From contig JAUDYN010000016.1 in the NCBI GenBank assembly GCA_030407005.1, positions 62,001 through 126,000 on the forward strand: a stretch of 64,000 nucleotides of DNA. The letters are read 5' to 3'. The notes under the pieces are model-generated. The model was given only the letters and a program-made list of their open reading frames with translations, searched no databases and was not told where the DNA came from. The translations under genes were made by a program, and so were the position numbers. Shown here one piece after another: positions 26,061 to 35,000 of the stretch; the stretch's first letter is position 1, and each line of letters opens with the position of its first letter. The DNA comes from Desarmillaria ectypa (lineage: Eukaryota > Basidiomycota > Agaricomycetes > Agaricales > Physalacriaceae).

Positions 26061-27420
26061 TGATATGCCATCTACGCATTCACACCTAGATTTTGCGATT
26101 TTGTAACAATACTATTGCACATCTATCCTATACTAGTGATACATAGAGGACTATAGCTGAGGCTTCGAGCTGATAGTTAAAAGCAGTAAGCAACTGGTAG
26201 AGCCAGGACTTAGATGCAACACCATTAGTGGGTTAAATCTACCAGCCGGCCAGACTAGTAACTCGAATGCTAGCAGGACTAAGTGAAATACAGCCACTAG
26301 CAAACGAAGGATGCTACTAGCACACAAAAACCAGGAGCAGAGTACACAGATCTCGTCAAGTTCTGTCACTAGCAGCCCAGACTGGGCATAAACGCCTAAG
26401 TCAGGATAACTAGTCACATGGCAATCTTGAAACAGGACTTAGAAATAAATTAGGAATGGATTAACCTTGAGCCCAGATCCGACTATTTCGATATAGATCT
26501 CTTATGATTGATGCTAGTGGAGCCAGACTGCACCCTCGATCATGATCGGATAGCTGTTACAGGCACCAATATCCGGATATCCATATAACCACGTTACTAG
26601 GGCATGTAGTTGTGCCAAGGGTGCGGAAAGACCAACTGTGGAGTCTCTAGACCGAATATTTGAAAAGAAAACAGACTAGACCGACTACTGTATGATTATT
26701 CACCATTATTCGTGACTAGCCAAGAAATCCTTACCAATATACCCTATACCCAGATGATATTTATAGTTTTGCCTCAGTAGTATATAAGTAGTGGGATGGG
26801 CGCTCGTGCAAAGCAGGCAAGCCATCCCCGCAGTTGAGCCCTCACTGGTAGTAACTGGTGTCCCCAATTAAAGGCATTTGTGCTTAACCTCGACGAAGTG
26901 ATTAATAGTTGCTAAGCCACCCATAGTATTGCATTGAATTGAAGTCCATTAGAGTCACTGTTGTGTCCTGCAAAGGTCCGGAGTGTTTTGAAGTTAGTTC
27001 AAGCAAAGTTCTCGGAGTTATAGTTTATTCTTAGGCCAAGAGCGCCACTAGTTAGCCAAGAGTGTGACTAGTCAAGTGTTTATCACTTGTAGGAAGCAGT
27101 ATAGGGCCAAGGGTGCCACCAGTCTGAAGCAGTTTCAGTCAGAACGAGCGCAGTAGCTCAAACCAAGTCACTCTTATCCAATTGTGTCTTACCCACCCCA
27201 CTAGTACGAGTAGTACTTTGTATAAACTCACTAGTAATGAATAAAACGCCTTTAAGACAATTGTACTTGATTATTGAAGTCTGCAGAGTGCTTCCATCGT
27301 ACTCGAAACCGCCCGAATTCAATATTGGTGATTAAGTGTAGAGTAGTAAGAGGTTTAGTGTGATTGGTGTTCATTGCCATTCCCTAATTCTTTTGTCACT
27401 CGCCGTTACCAAGCACATCA
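26061..27420 (+). repeat. R3: 1360-bp LTR-like repeat (plus sense)
   Basis: TGATATGCC...AGCACATCA, the best-preserved copy. It contains TATATAAGTA at 26781-26790 and AATAAA at 27240-27245, a spacing compatible with a U3-R-U5 layout, so I read it as an LTR of an unrelated retroelement or a solo LTR. No internal region for such an element is recognisable in the window. It is an inverted, near-identical copy of R1, and it retains more CpG than the gypsy relics around it. Confidence 0.72.
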
Positions 27421-27667
27421 CCAGGTGTCTAGGGGGTCAGGGGGGTGGTTGTGGTTGGCAAGCCCGCCTTTGCTGGAGCAGGGCTCGAAGTTCTTCTTTG
27501 TATAAGAGTACGGCAAGGACCATAAAGAATGTTAATAGTATGGTGCCACTGATAGCGATGCTGAGGGAAACAGTGTGGGGTTCTTGTCTGTTGTTTTCTT
27601 CTTCAGGCATGAAGAAGGGCTTCTTTATGGCTAGCATTGAAGAAGTGGAAGGAAATCTCTTGACTAA
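27421..27667 (-). mobile_element. Gypsy relic D, 5' leader with PBS and membrane ORF0
   Basis: Minus-strand 5' internal part of element D. The 13 nt directly inside the LTR (27655-27667, TTAGTCAAGAGAT on the minus strand) are complementary to ATCTCTTGACTAA inside D's own LTR (27810-27822), as in a self-priming element. The first ATG (27610) opens a 57-codon frame to 27437 that begins MPEEENNRQEPHTVSL, continues with a hydrophobic membrane-type segment and ends YKEELRALLQQR. It matches ORF0 of element A. Gag and everything up to pol are replaced by repeat R3. Confidence 0.78.
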
Positions 27668-28090
27668 TGTTAGGTACTGCCTTGGGCACATGACTTGGGA
27701 ACATCAGCTGATCTCTCTGGGCTGTTACATGTTCGAACAGTTACCCAAGTTGAGAGATAGAAGCTTTAGTTCTTTAGTGTAGTGCAAGTAAGAAGTATAT
27801 GATTTGAATTTAGTCAAGAGATAGAGTACAACTATGTAGTTTACTCTGTTTATATACTATTTCTATGGCATTATATATAGATGAAATGCTAGAGTCCATG
27901 CATAAATGGTGTCGAAGTATGGTGGTCTAGAAGGATCATACAACCAATGGAGAATGTCTGGGGTGACAGATGGTGAGAATGAGGGTAGTAGCCAGCAAGT
28001 AGTTGGATATGAGTCAGAATTGAGGATAGATTAGATGGATGAGTCATGGATATGACTCGGATAAGATAAGATAATGGAAAAATCATAACA
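27668..28090 (-). repeat. 5' LTR of relic D
   Basis: 423 bp on the minus strand, TGTTATGATT...CAGTACCTAACA, partner of 23118-23540. It has a TATATAAAC box followed about 30 nt later by the predicted transcript start ATCTCTTGACTAA. Differences from its partner are mainly CpG-site transitions lost independently in each copy. Confidence 0.87.
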
Positions 28091-28905
28091 GTCAGCTTCC
28101 ACTCAGAATTTCCCTTTGTCAGAGGGGATTGTTAAGATGACCTTTGTTGTCATCTGCATCTTGAGCTGCACAAATGCTTGCTCTTGTTCTAGTCCCCAAC
28201 TCCATTCAGCTTTCCTGGTTAGTTGCATAAGAGGTCAAATGATTTTAGAATAATTGCATATGAATTTCTGATAGAAATTGGTGAATCCAAGGAATGACTG
28301 AAGTTCCTTTTTCTTGTTAGGAGTTGGCCATTTGGTGATCCCGGCCACTTTGACAGGGTCCATGCGAATTGCATCCTGGCTGATAATAACCCCCAAATAC
28401 TCGGTTTCAAGTACTTCAAACTCACACTTCTCTGCTTTGAGAAATAGCTTGTTTTCTGTTAGTCATTGAAGGACTTGTCATATGATGGATCAGTGTTTGT
28501 CTATTCCTTTGGTGAAGATGAGAATATCATCAAGGTAGATTGTAACTTTTCCCCCAGTGATTAAATCTTTGAATATATTGTTCATCATCTACTGGAAAGT
28601 GATTGGTGAGTTTGTGAGACCAAAGAACATCACCATAGGCTCAAAGCGCCCTCAGTTGGTTTGGAATGCCGCTTTTTCTTCATCTCTATCTCGGATTCAT
28701 ATGTTATTGTATCCCCATCATACATCCAGTTTGGAGAATTAATTTGCTCCTTGTAATTTGTCAATGAGTTCCGAAATTAAGGGAAGAGGGTAACAATTCT
28801 TGATCATCATTTCATTCAGCTTTCTGTAGTCCTGGACAGGACAAAGAGATCCATCTTTCTTTTTGATGAAGAAAAAGGGGGAGGCAAAGGGAGACTTTGA
28901 AGTGC
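28091..28905 (-). mobile_element. Gypsy relic B, middle segment (reverse transcriptase)
   Basis: Minus-strand RT domain of element B between the insertion points of A (28906) and D (28091). It reads from [11 protein letters not shown] near 28890 through the RT palm and thumb to VILTIPSDKGKF near 28130. The catalytic box region near 28540 and DRDEEKAAF near 28690 are recognisable. In-frame TGA and TAG codons and GGG-type Arg losses make it inactive. Confidence 0.8.
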
Positions 28906-28910
28906 AAATT

Positions 28911-29332
28911 TGTTACGATTTTTCCTTATCTTATCTTATCCGAGTCATATCCATGACTCATCCATCTAATCTAGTCCAGAAACCGACTCGTATCCAGATA
29001 TTCGCCGACGACCACCCTCTTTCTCACCATCTGTCACCCTAGACGACTATCATTGGTTCTATGATCCTCCCGGATCGTCCTACTTCAACACCGTTTGTGC
29101 ATGGACCGTAGCGTTTCATCTAAATATAACGCCGTAGGAATACTATATAAACAGAGTATATTAGACCATTGTACTCTATCTCTTGTTTTAATTAACACTA
29201 TAAACTCCTTACTCGCACTACACTAAAGACTATTAGCGTAGTTCTCTCACTTGGGTGATCGTTCGAACGCGTAACGGCCCAGAGAGGATCAGCTGACGGT
29301 CCCAAGTCACGTGCCCAAGGCGGTGCCTAACA
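28911..29332 (+). repeat. 5' LTR of element A
   Basis: 422 bp, TGTTACGATT...GTGCCTAACA, rich in CpG. A TATATAA box lies at 29144-29150, and 28-34 nt downstream is the word ATCTCTTGTTTTA (29178-29190), taken here as the RNA 5' end because it is complementary to the PBS. Confidence 0.95.
29144..29150 (+). promoter_or_regulatory. TATA box of element A promoter
   Basis: TATATAA in the 5' LTR, 34 bp upstream of the predicted transcript start at 29178. The same box is present at the same place in the LTRs of D, B and G. Confidence 0.7.
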
Positions 29333-29345
29333 TAAAACAAGAGAT
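29333..29345 (+). promoter_or_regulatory. Primer-binding site, self-priming type
   Basis: TAAAACAAGAGAT starts on the first base after the LTR and is the exact reverse complement of 29178-29190 in the LTR (13 of 13). No match to the 3' end of a common tRNA is apparent. This is the arrangement known from Tf1 of fission yeast, in which the RNA's own 5' end primes minus-strand synthesis. The same geometry with other sequences holds in relics B and D. Confidence 0.85.
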
Positions 29346-29391
29346 TTCTAACCAACTTTTCTTCTATTACGCTAGCCGTATAGAAGATCTC

Positions 29392-29682
29392 ATGTCCAGA
29401 GAAGACAGAAACTCTCAAGAACCCCGAACCGTGTCCCTCGGTGTCGCCATTGGCAGTGCCATACTACTATCCTTCTTTACGGTCCTCGCCGTACTTATAT
29501 ACAAGGAAGAACTCCGGGCCTTGCTAAGAAGGCAACCCCGGAGACCAGAACCAGAACCCCGTTCCGTCCTGCCCACCACACATGACCTTCCCTGGGGGAT
29601 ACCCCCCGCAAGATTGGGAGAACGAGAGGAACTACCACTCGTTCACCCCCGGGCCCTCCTCCTCCTCCGAGGAGAGCACTAA
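29392..29682 (+). CDS. ORF0 of element A: small single-pass membrane protein
   Basis: The first ATG after the predicted transcript start opens a 96-codon frame. Residues 1-13 are polar (MSREDRNSQEPR), about 14-37 form one hydrophobic segment (SLGVAIGSAILLSFF, TVLAVLIY), then comes a charged stretch KEELRALLRRQPRR and a Pro/Arg-rich tail. Relic D (27610-27437) and relic B (41674-41543) keep the start, the N-terminal acidic residues, the membrane segment and the YxEE[LI]RA motif. The tails differ and D and B stop earlier. Chromoviruses are not known to need a membrane protein at this position. A role as a leader peptide, a translational regulator or an Env-like accessory is open. The ORF overlaps ORF1 by 101 nt in another frame. 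Confidence 0.65.
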   Translation: MSREDRNSQEPRTVSLGVAIGSAILLSFFTVLAVLIYKEELRALLRRQPRRPEPEPRSVLPTTHDLPWGIPPARLGEREELPLVHPRALLLLRGEH

Positions 29683-30577
29683 TTCGCGGCCCCCGTCTCA
29701 GGGGATCGCAGAACTTCGGGCTCAGATTGCCCGAAACGCTCTCGCCTATAACGCGAGAGCCCTCCTCCTCCGGAGCCGGATGGAACGATCCACCGTTGCA
29801 ATGGAGCAACCAACACTCGATCCCGAGGAGACCGAGGAACACGAGGGGGACGTATGGTCTGATGGGGATGAACCCCCGCCCCCATACCCCGGTCCCCCCC
29901 CTCGTCCAAGAACCCCCGCCCCTTGCCCATCTGGGCGAAGGTCTGACTCCTCGTCGCCCAACAGCGACAGCAACAGCGGATCCGACTCCAGCGGATCCGA
30001 TGAACCCCGACACCCCGACGATCCCGGCATGGATCGGACCCACCCCTACGGCCCCTGGAGCCGTGAGCGGTGGCCAAGCAAGGAAGAGTTCTCCCTCTCC
30101 TCCCTCCCCGTCATTGAAATCTCCGATGACGAGTCCGACGACGGCCTCGTCGGAAACCACACCCAGGCCGCTCCCCAGGCCCCCGATGATCCCTTCAACT
30201 CCGATGGGCTCGATTACACGTGGCCAGAACTCTCCGACTACGATCGGAGAATATTCGGTCCCTACCGGACCGCAGCATGGGAAATTTGACGAAGGGACGT
30301 CGAAGCCCAAGACCTCTGGGAAGAACCCAGAATGGAAATGGATGAGTGGCTTGCCCTTAACAGGGGCGACCCCATCCGGGTACCAATGGAAGGCCCTAGC
30401 AACGCCAGGGCCCTCATCGTCAATCACCGGATTCGCGCCAATCGCGACCAGTCAATCTTCGGACCCGCAGCAGGGGATCATTTTCCAGGGTTATTACCCA
30501 GGACCCCACAGGAGCAACGAGAGCTGGACAGGACCCTCCAGCATCTCTGGAGGTTGGAGATGGCACGAGAAGATTGA
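29582..30577 (+). CDS. ORF1 of element A: acidic Pro/Ser-rich protein, one internal TGA
   Basis: Frame from ATG 29582 to TGA 30575-30577, interrupted once by TGA at 30287-30289. Composition is acidic and rich in Pro and Ser, with a SUMO-interaction-like patch LPVIEISDDESDD (about residue 176-188). Evidence that this frame is translated is the comparison with relic B. Over 22 codons (30221-30286 against 40993-40928) 14 residues are identical, and 8 of these use a different synonymous codon. Downstream MDEWxALNRG, ANR, PGL, PRT and TLQ are shared and both copies stop within a residue or two of the same place. The TGA at 30287 is followed by CGA and may be a recent CGA-to-TGA loss, or a recoded stop. 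The product is unrecognised. It could be an N-terminal part of Gag joined by frameshift or splicing. Confidence 0.6.
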
Positions 30578-30632
30578 GGAGGAAGAGCCTCAATATAATA
30601 CGTTAACCTACGATACAGGTTACTACGGAGGG

Positions 30633-32090
30633 ATGGAATACCACCACCCTCAACACGAAATATATCCGAGTTACCCACCGGATACTCCGGTCGTAAGCCC
30701 ACGACCACTTCCCGACTCGCCCCCTCATCATAAGGCGCGTCACCAAGGATACCACCCTTATCAGGGTGGCAGTCTTCTCTTCGCAGGGGCGGGAGAAGAA
30801 ATGGAAGCAGAAGGAACACCGACAGGAAGCGCCACCACAGGGGCGTCAAGGAATCCTGCCACGGCAGAAGAAACTCGGCAGCAGATGCGAACCGAGTTAC
30901 AGGAGAAAGAGCGGCGCATAGCAGAGATGCGTAACGAGCTCGACAAGGAGGACACCGCCCGTAAGACACTGGCGGATTATCTCCGAGCCCAAGAGCGGGA
31001 GAAGGAGCCGGAAAGAGGAAGACCGCCAGGACCACCAAGAGGGTACCCGGGGTACAGGCCGGATCGATTTTCGATCCCAAGACCGCCCCCTGGTCAGGGA
31101 CCACCTGACCCAATCCCGAATCCGGTTGGGAATGCCGCTGCTGATGCCCCCTATCTGGGCATCAAGCCGACCCTCGTCAAGGTCCCCGCCCCGTTCAAAG
31201 GGGACCATGACGACATTGAACACTTCATAGGCGATTGCATCGCCTATTTTGAAGTGTTCAGACACTATTTCCAGGTGCCGTCGCACCTGGTACTATTTGC
31301 GACATCCCACTTCGAGGGTGCCGCCAAGGACTGGTGGGTCTACAAGAGACCTGAATACTGGGTAGGCGATGCCTTTGACGGCACCGCTGCCCATTTCCGA
31401 TACCCCGACTGGGCCGACTTCATCGACCTAGTCACAAGACAATTCCGAGATCCGGCGATCGAGGAAATCCACGAGAAGCGCATGTTCGACCTGCGCATGG
31501 GAGCACAGCCCGCCTCCCACTACTTCCAGAAGCTGGAAGAAGAAGCAAAGCTAGCAGGCTGGAGATCCGACGAAGCGGAAAGAGGCGCGATGGTAAAGGC
31601 GGTACGACTAGGAGTTCCTAGTTCGTACACTACCTTTATCTCAAATATGGGAGTGAGCATTCCGCGCTCATACCCAGAGTGGAAGGAACGCATTCTTCGA
31701 ATGTATGAAGAGAGACAGCAGAAGTGGGTCTTTGACCAGACCACAAGTACGCCACGGGACGGCCAGAAGCAGGGCCCGCGTCCCCAACAACAGCAACCCA
31801 GCGGCAAGAACACCGCTGGGGTGACAAGTCCCTCGGCTCCAAAACCGAGTGCTGGGAGTGGAGGGGCCGGTCGCGATGCTGGAACCGGTAAGTGGACGAT
31901 GTACGGAGGGGCAGGGAAGCCCATGGACATAGACCGACAACGAGCGGAGGGGCGCTGTTTCAGGTGCGACCAAAAGGGTCACCTGAGCAGAGATTGCCCT
32001 ACAAGAAAAGAGAAGAACGTAGTGAGATATGTGGGGCCCACTGACACAGTGGTGCCAAGCACCTCCAAGATAGAAGAGGTAAAAGAGTAG
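30633..32090 (+). CDS. gag: Gag of element A (capsid and zinc knuckle)
   Basis: Structural protein that packages the element RNA. The frame is open from 29727, but codon comparison with relic B supports it only from about 30600, so I place the start at the first ATG of the supported part (30633, MEYHHPQ). That gives 485 residues. Order: Pro-rich N-terminus, a charged coiled-coil-like helix (about 30880-31010, TELQEKERRIAEMRNELDK), the retrotransposon capsid domain (31180-31720, with FKGDHDDIEHFIGDC and GAAKDWWVYKRPEYW), a basic Gln/Pro linker, and one CX2CX4HX4C zinc knuckle (CFRCDQKGHLSRDC) near 31958-31999. It ends at a TAG whose last base begins a stable hairpin. Relic B keeps the capsid domain (40181-39897) and knuckle (about 39390-39345). 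Confidence 0.85.
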   Translation: MEYHHPQHEIYPSYPPDTPVVSPRPLPDSPPHHKARHQGYHPYQGGSLLFAGAGEEMEAEGTPTGSATTGASRNPATAEETRQQMRTELQEKERRIAEMRNELDKEDTARKTLADYLRAQEREKEPERGRPPGPPRGYPGYRPDRFSIPRPPPGQGPPDPIPNPVGNAAADAPYLGIKPTLVKVPAPFKGDHDDIEHFIGDCIAYFEVFRHYFQVPSHLVLFATSHFEGAAKDWWVYKRPEYWVGDAFDGTAAHFRYPDWADFIDLVTRQFRDPAIEEIHEKRMFDLRMGAQPASHYFQKLEEEAKLAGWRSDEAERGAMVKAVRLGVPSSYTTFISNMGVSIPRSYPEWKERILRMYEERQQKWVFDQTTSTPRDGQKQGPRPQQQQPSGKNTAGVTSPSAPKPSAGSGGAGRDAGTGKWTMYGGAGKPMDIDRQRAEGRCFRCDQKGHLSRDCPTRKEKNVVRYVGPTDTVVPSTSKIEEVKE

Positions 32091-35000
32091 GGCGTCAAGG
32101 GTTCGATTCCCCTTGCACGCCCAAGTCTCAAGGTGTGTCCTCGGCTGCCGCGGGTCGGACTAATTACTATGAAAACAGAACATTATCTAAGAAAAATATA
32201 TCAATGACTTCACTGAAGCCGAAGACCAAGAAAGAATCATCAAAAAAAAACAACAGGTACGTCATACTACTAGAAGACGCTGACACCAATATCTGTAGTG
32301 ACCAATCCCGAACCTCCGACGAACTGGAGCGGGACTTGCCAAGTGGTGCTGGCGCCGCAACAAAGTCCAACGAGCAGTGCTCACCGGATACACCGCTGAG
32401 CGCACAGCGACGAGCAGGGACCAGTAGGCAGGACTCCTCCGGGACTTCCAGAAGTCCGACCGTCCCAGTACCCGCTTCGAGCAGCGGGGCAAGCTCACCA
32501 GTTCTGCCAGGGTCGGCAGAGGACCAGGACAGTGCCTCTAACCAAGGCCAGGCTTTACCCAGACGAACTGGTCCGGGGAGTGGAAAACTTGACGAAGCTG
32601 AGTACCAAACCGGGCCAGCAAGTTGCAGGGTTGACAACCGTGCGAAGGTCGCCTTAGGCACTAGCTGGGAGTCAATGACCAAGGAATTTCAAACTCCGTC
32701 GCAAGTGGTGCCGGCCGAGGAAAAGGGACAGGATCCCGCTAGCGCCCAGGCGGTAAAAAGGGGGCATTTCAGCAGGACTACCGTCGTTGAGGTACCCGAT
32801 GAAGAAGACGATACGGCATTCAGGATGTGGCAAAACAGTCAATCCAAAGCCGGTACTCCGATATGCAGAACACCGGAAAACCAGAAACTCGACCTTCCGA
32901 ATACACAGGGAAGCGTCGAAACCGACACCTACCTTAACAAGGGGGTATCAATCGCTTTCGAATGCACGGGAAAGCCGGAAAAGTCTTCTGAATGTAACGA
33001 GAAGCAAGATGAATTCCAATGGTTCAGACCATTTGGAATTGACTGGACGATGCGTGCCATACGCGACTCCAAGAACTTGGCAAATGCCAAGGCAGTACTC
33101 TCCATTTGGGTACATCCCAAACGACTTGGGGAAATTGACGACAAGCTCATTCAAAGCTTACAGATGGGAGGGAGCATTGCCCGGGAACAGCTCTATGAAT
33201 TACACGAACCCATTCGTTATATTCGTGGCACCAAGAACTTCGGTCGAGACTTCTTGGTAGACATCCAACTTTCCCCATGTACCGGGAAAAAAGTATTGAC
33301 AACCCAAGCGTTGTTGGATAGTGGTTGCACGGGCAGCTCTATCAACCGAACATATGTCCAACAACACCAGTTGGACACCAGGAAGGCCGCAGCCCCTATA
33401 CCGGTTTATAATGCCGATGGAACGCGCAACAAAGCAGGGGATGTCACCGAGTTTGTAGAACTACGAATGACAATTGGAGGACATAGTGAACATATTGACC
33501 TCGCAGTCACCGACTTAGGTTCCAAAACCGTATATTTGGGACATGACTGGCTTAAACGCCACAACCCTTTCGTCAACTGGAAGGCGGGAACCCTGACATT
33601 CGGAAGATGCCATTGTGTTCAGAACCATTTCACCCTGCCAGACGCAGATGAAGAAGACCGATGGGACGAAGAGCTCGAAGAAGGAGAAAGTATTCTTGCC
33701 GTCAATATGCAAGAAGAAATCATCCTTCGTGCCGTCCATCATGTGAATGAGTTAGCAGCTGCAGCTAATGCTGAGAAACCAAAGCAGACATTCGAGGAGC
33801 TCGTACCTCCTCAGTATCAAAGCTTTAAAGATTTATTCTCTAAAGAAAGCTTTGACGAGTTACCAGAACGAAGAACCTGGGATCATGCCATCGAGTTGAT
33901 CCCCAACGCAAAGTCTACCTTAGATTGCAAGGTATACCCGCTCAATCGCAATGAGCAGGAACAATTGGATAAATTCTTAAATGAGAATTTAGACTCAGGA
34001 CGCATCCGTCCCTCGAAATCCCCATTCGCCTCTCCCTTTTTCTTTGTCAAAAAAAAGGATGGCTCTCTACAACCAGTCCAGGACTATCGAAAACTGAATG
34101 AAATGACGATAAAGAATCGTTATCCCCTTCCACTCATCTCCGAGCTTATCGATAAATTACGAGGAGCCAAATACTTCTCCAAACTAGATGTACAATGGGG
34201 TTACAACAATGTCCGTATTCGAGACGGAGACGAAGAAAAAGCCGCGTTCAGAACTAATCGAGGGCTCTTTGAACCCACGGTAATGTTCTTCGGGCTCACC
34301 AATTCACCAGCTACCTTTCAGTGGATGATGAACGACATATTCAAGGATTTGATCGCCGGAGGAAAGGCCACCATTTACCTCGACGACATACTTATCTTCA
34401 CAAAATCCTTGACAGAACACCAGAACATAGTACGACAAGTACTCCAGCGACTTCAAGAAAACAAGTTGTTCCTCAAAGCCGAGAAATGTGAGTTTGAAGT
34501 ACTCGAAACGGAATACCTTGGGGTTATCATAAGCGAAGATGCCATTCGCATGGACCCAATCAAGATAGCAGGAATAGCGGAATGGCCGACCCCAACGAAA
34601 AAGAAGGAACTACAATCCTTTCTGGGATTCACGAACTTTTATCGAAAGTTCATCAAAGACTATTCCAAAATAGTCCGTCCCCTCACACAGTTGACCGGAA
34701 AAGTAGACTGGACCTGGGGATCAGAACAAGAACAGGCGTTTGATCAAATCAAGAAGCTGATAACGACAAACGTAGTTCTAACAATTCCTTCGGATGATGG
34801 AAAATTCCGAGTAGAAGCAGATGCGAGTGACGGAGCGATCGGCGCTGTACTCAGCCAAGAAAAAGAAGGCAAATGGAGACCCGTCGCCTTCATGTCCAAG
34901 GCGCTCACTGCTACCAAGCGCAACTATGAGATCTACGACAAAGAATTGCTAGCCATCATGCTAGCGTTAGAAGAATGGCGCCATTATCTCATGGGCGCCA

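Noticed and set aside
29392..29682. ORF0 as a retroviral-type envelope protein
   Set aside because: It is under 100 residues with one hydrophobic segment, sits upstream of gag and has no fusion or surface-unit features.
29495..30427. 310-codon open frame on the minus strand across the leader of element A
   Set aside because: GC-rich, proline-codon-rich DNA leaves the opposite strand open by chance. The plus-strand ORF1 frame shows the silent-substitution signature and the minus frame is not kept in relic B.
32090..32122. A tRNA gene at the gag-pol junction
   Set aside because: Only the acceptor-like stem and T-arm-like hairpin are present. There is no D arm, anticodon arm or A box, and the loop has 8 instead of 7 nt.
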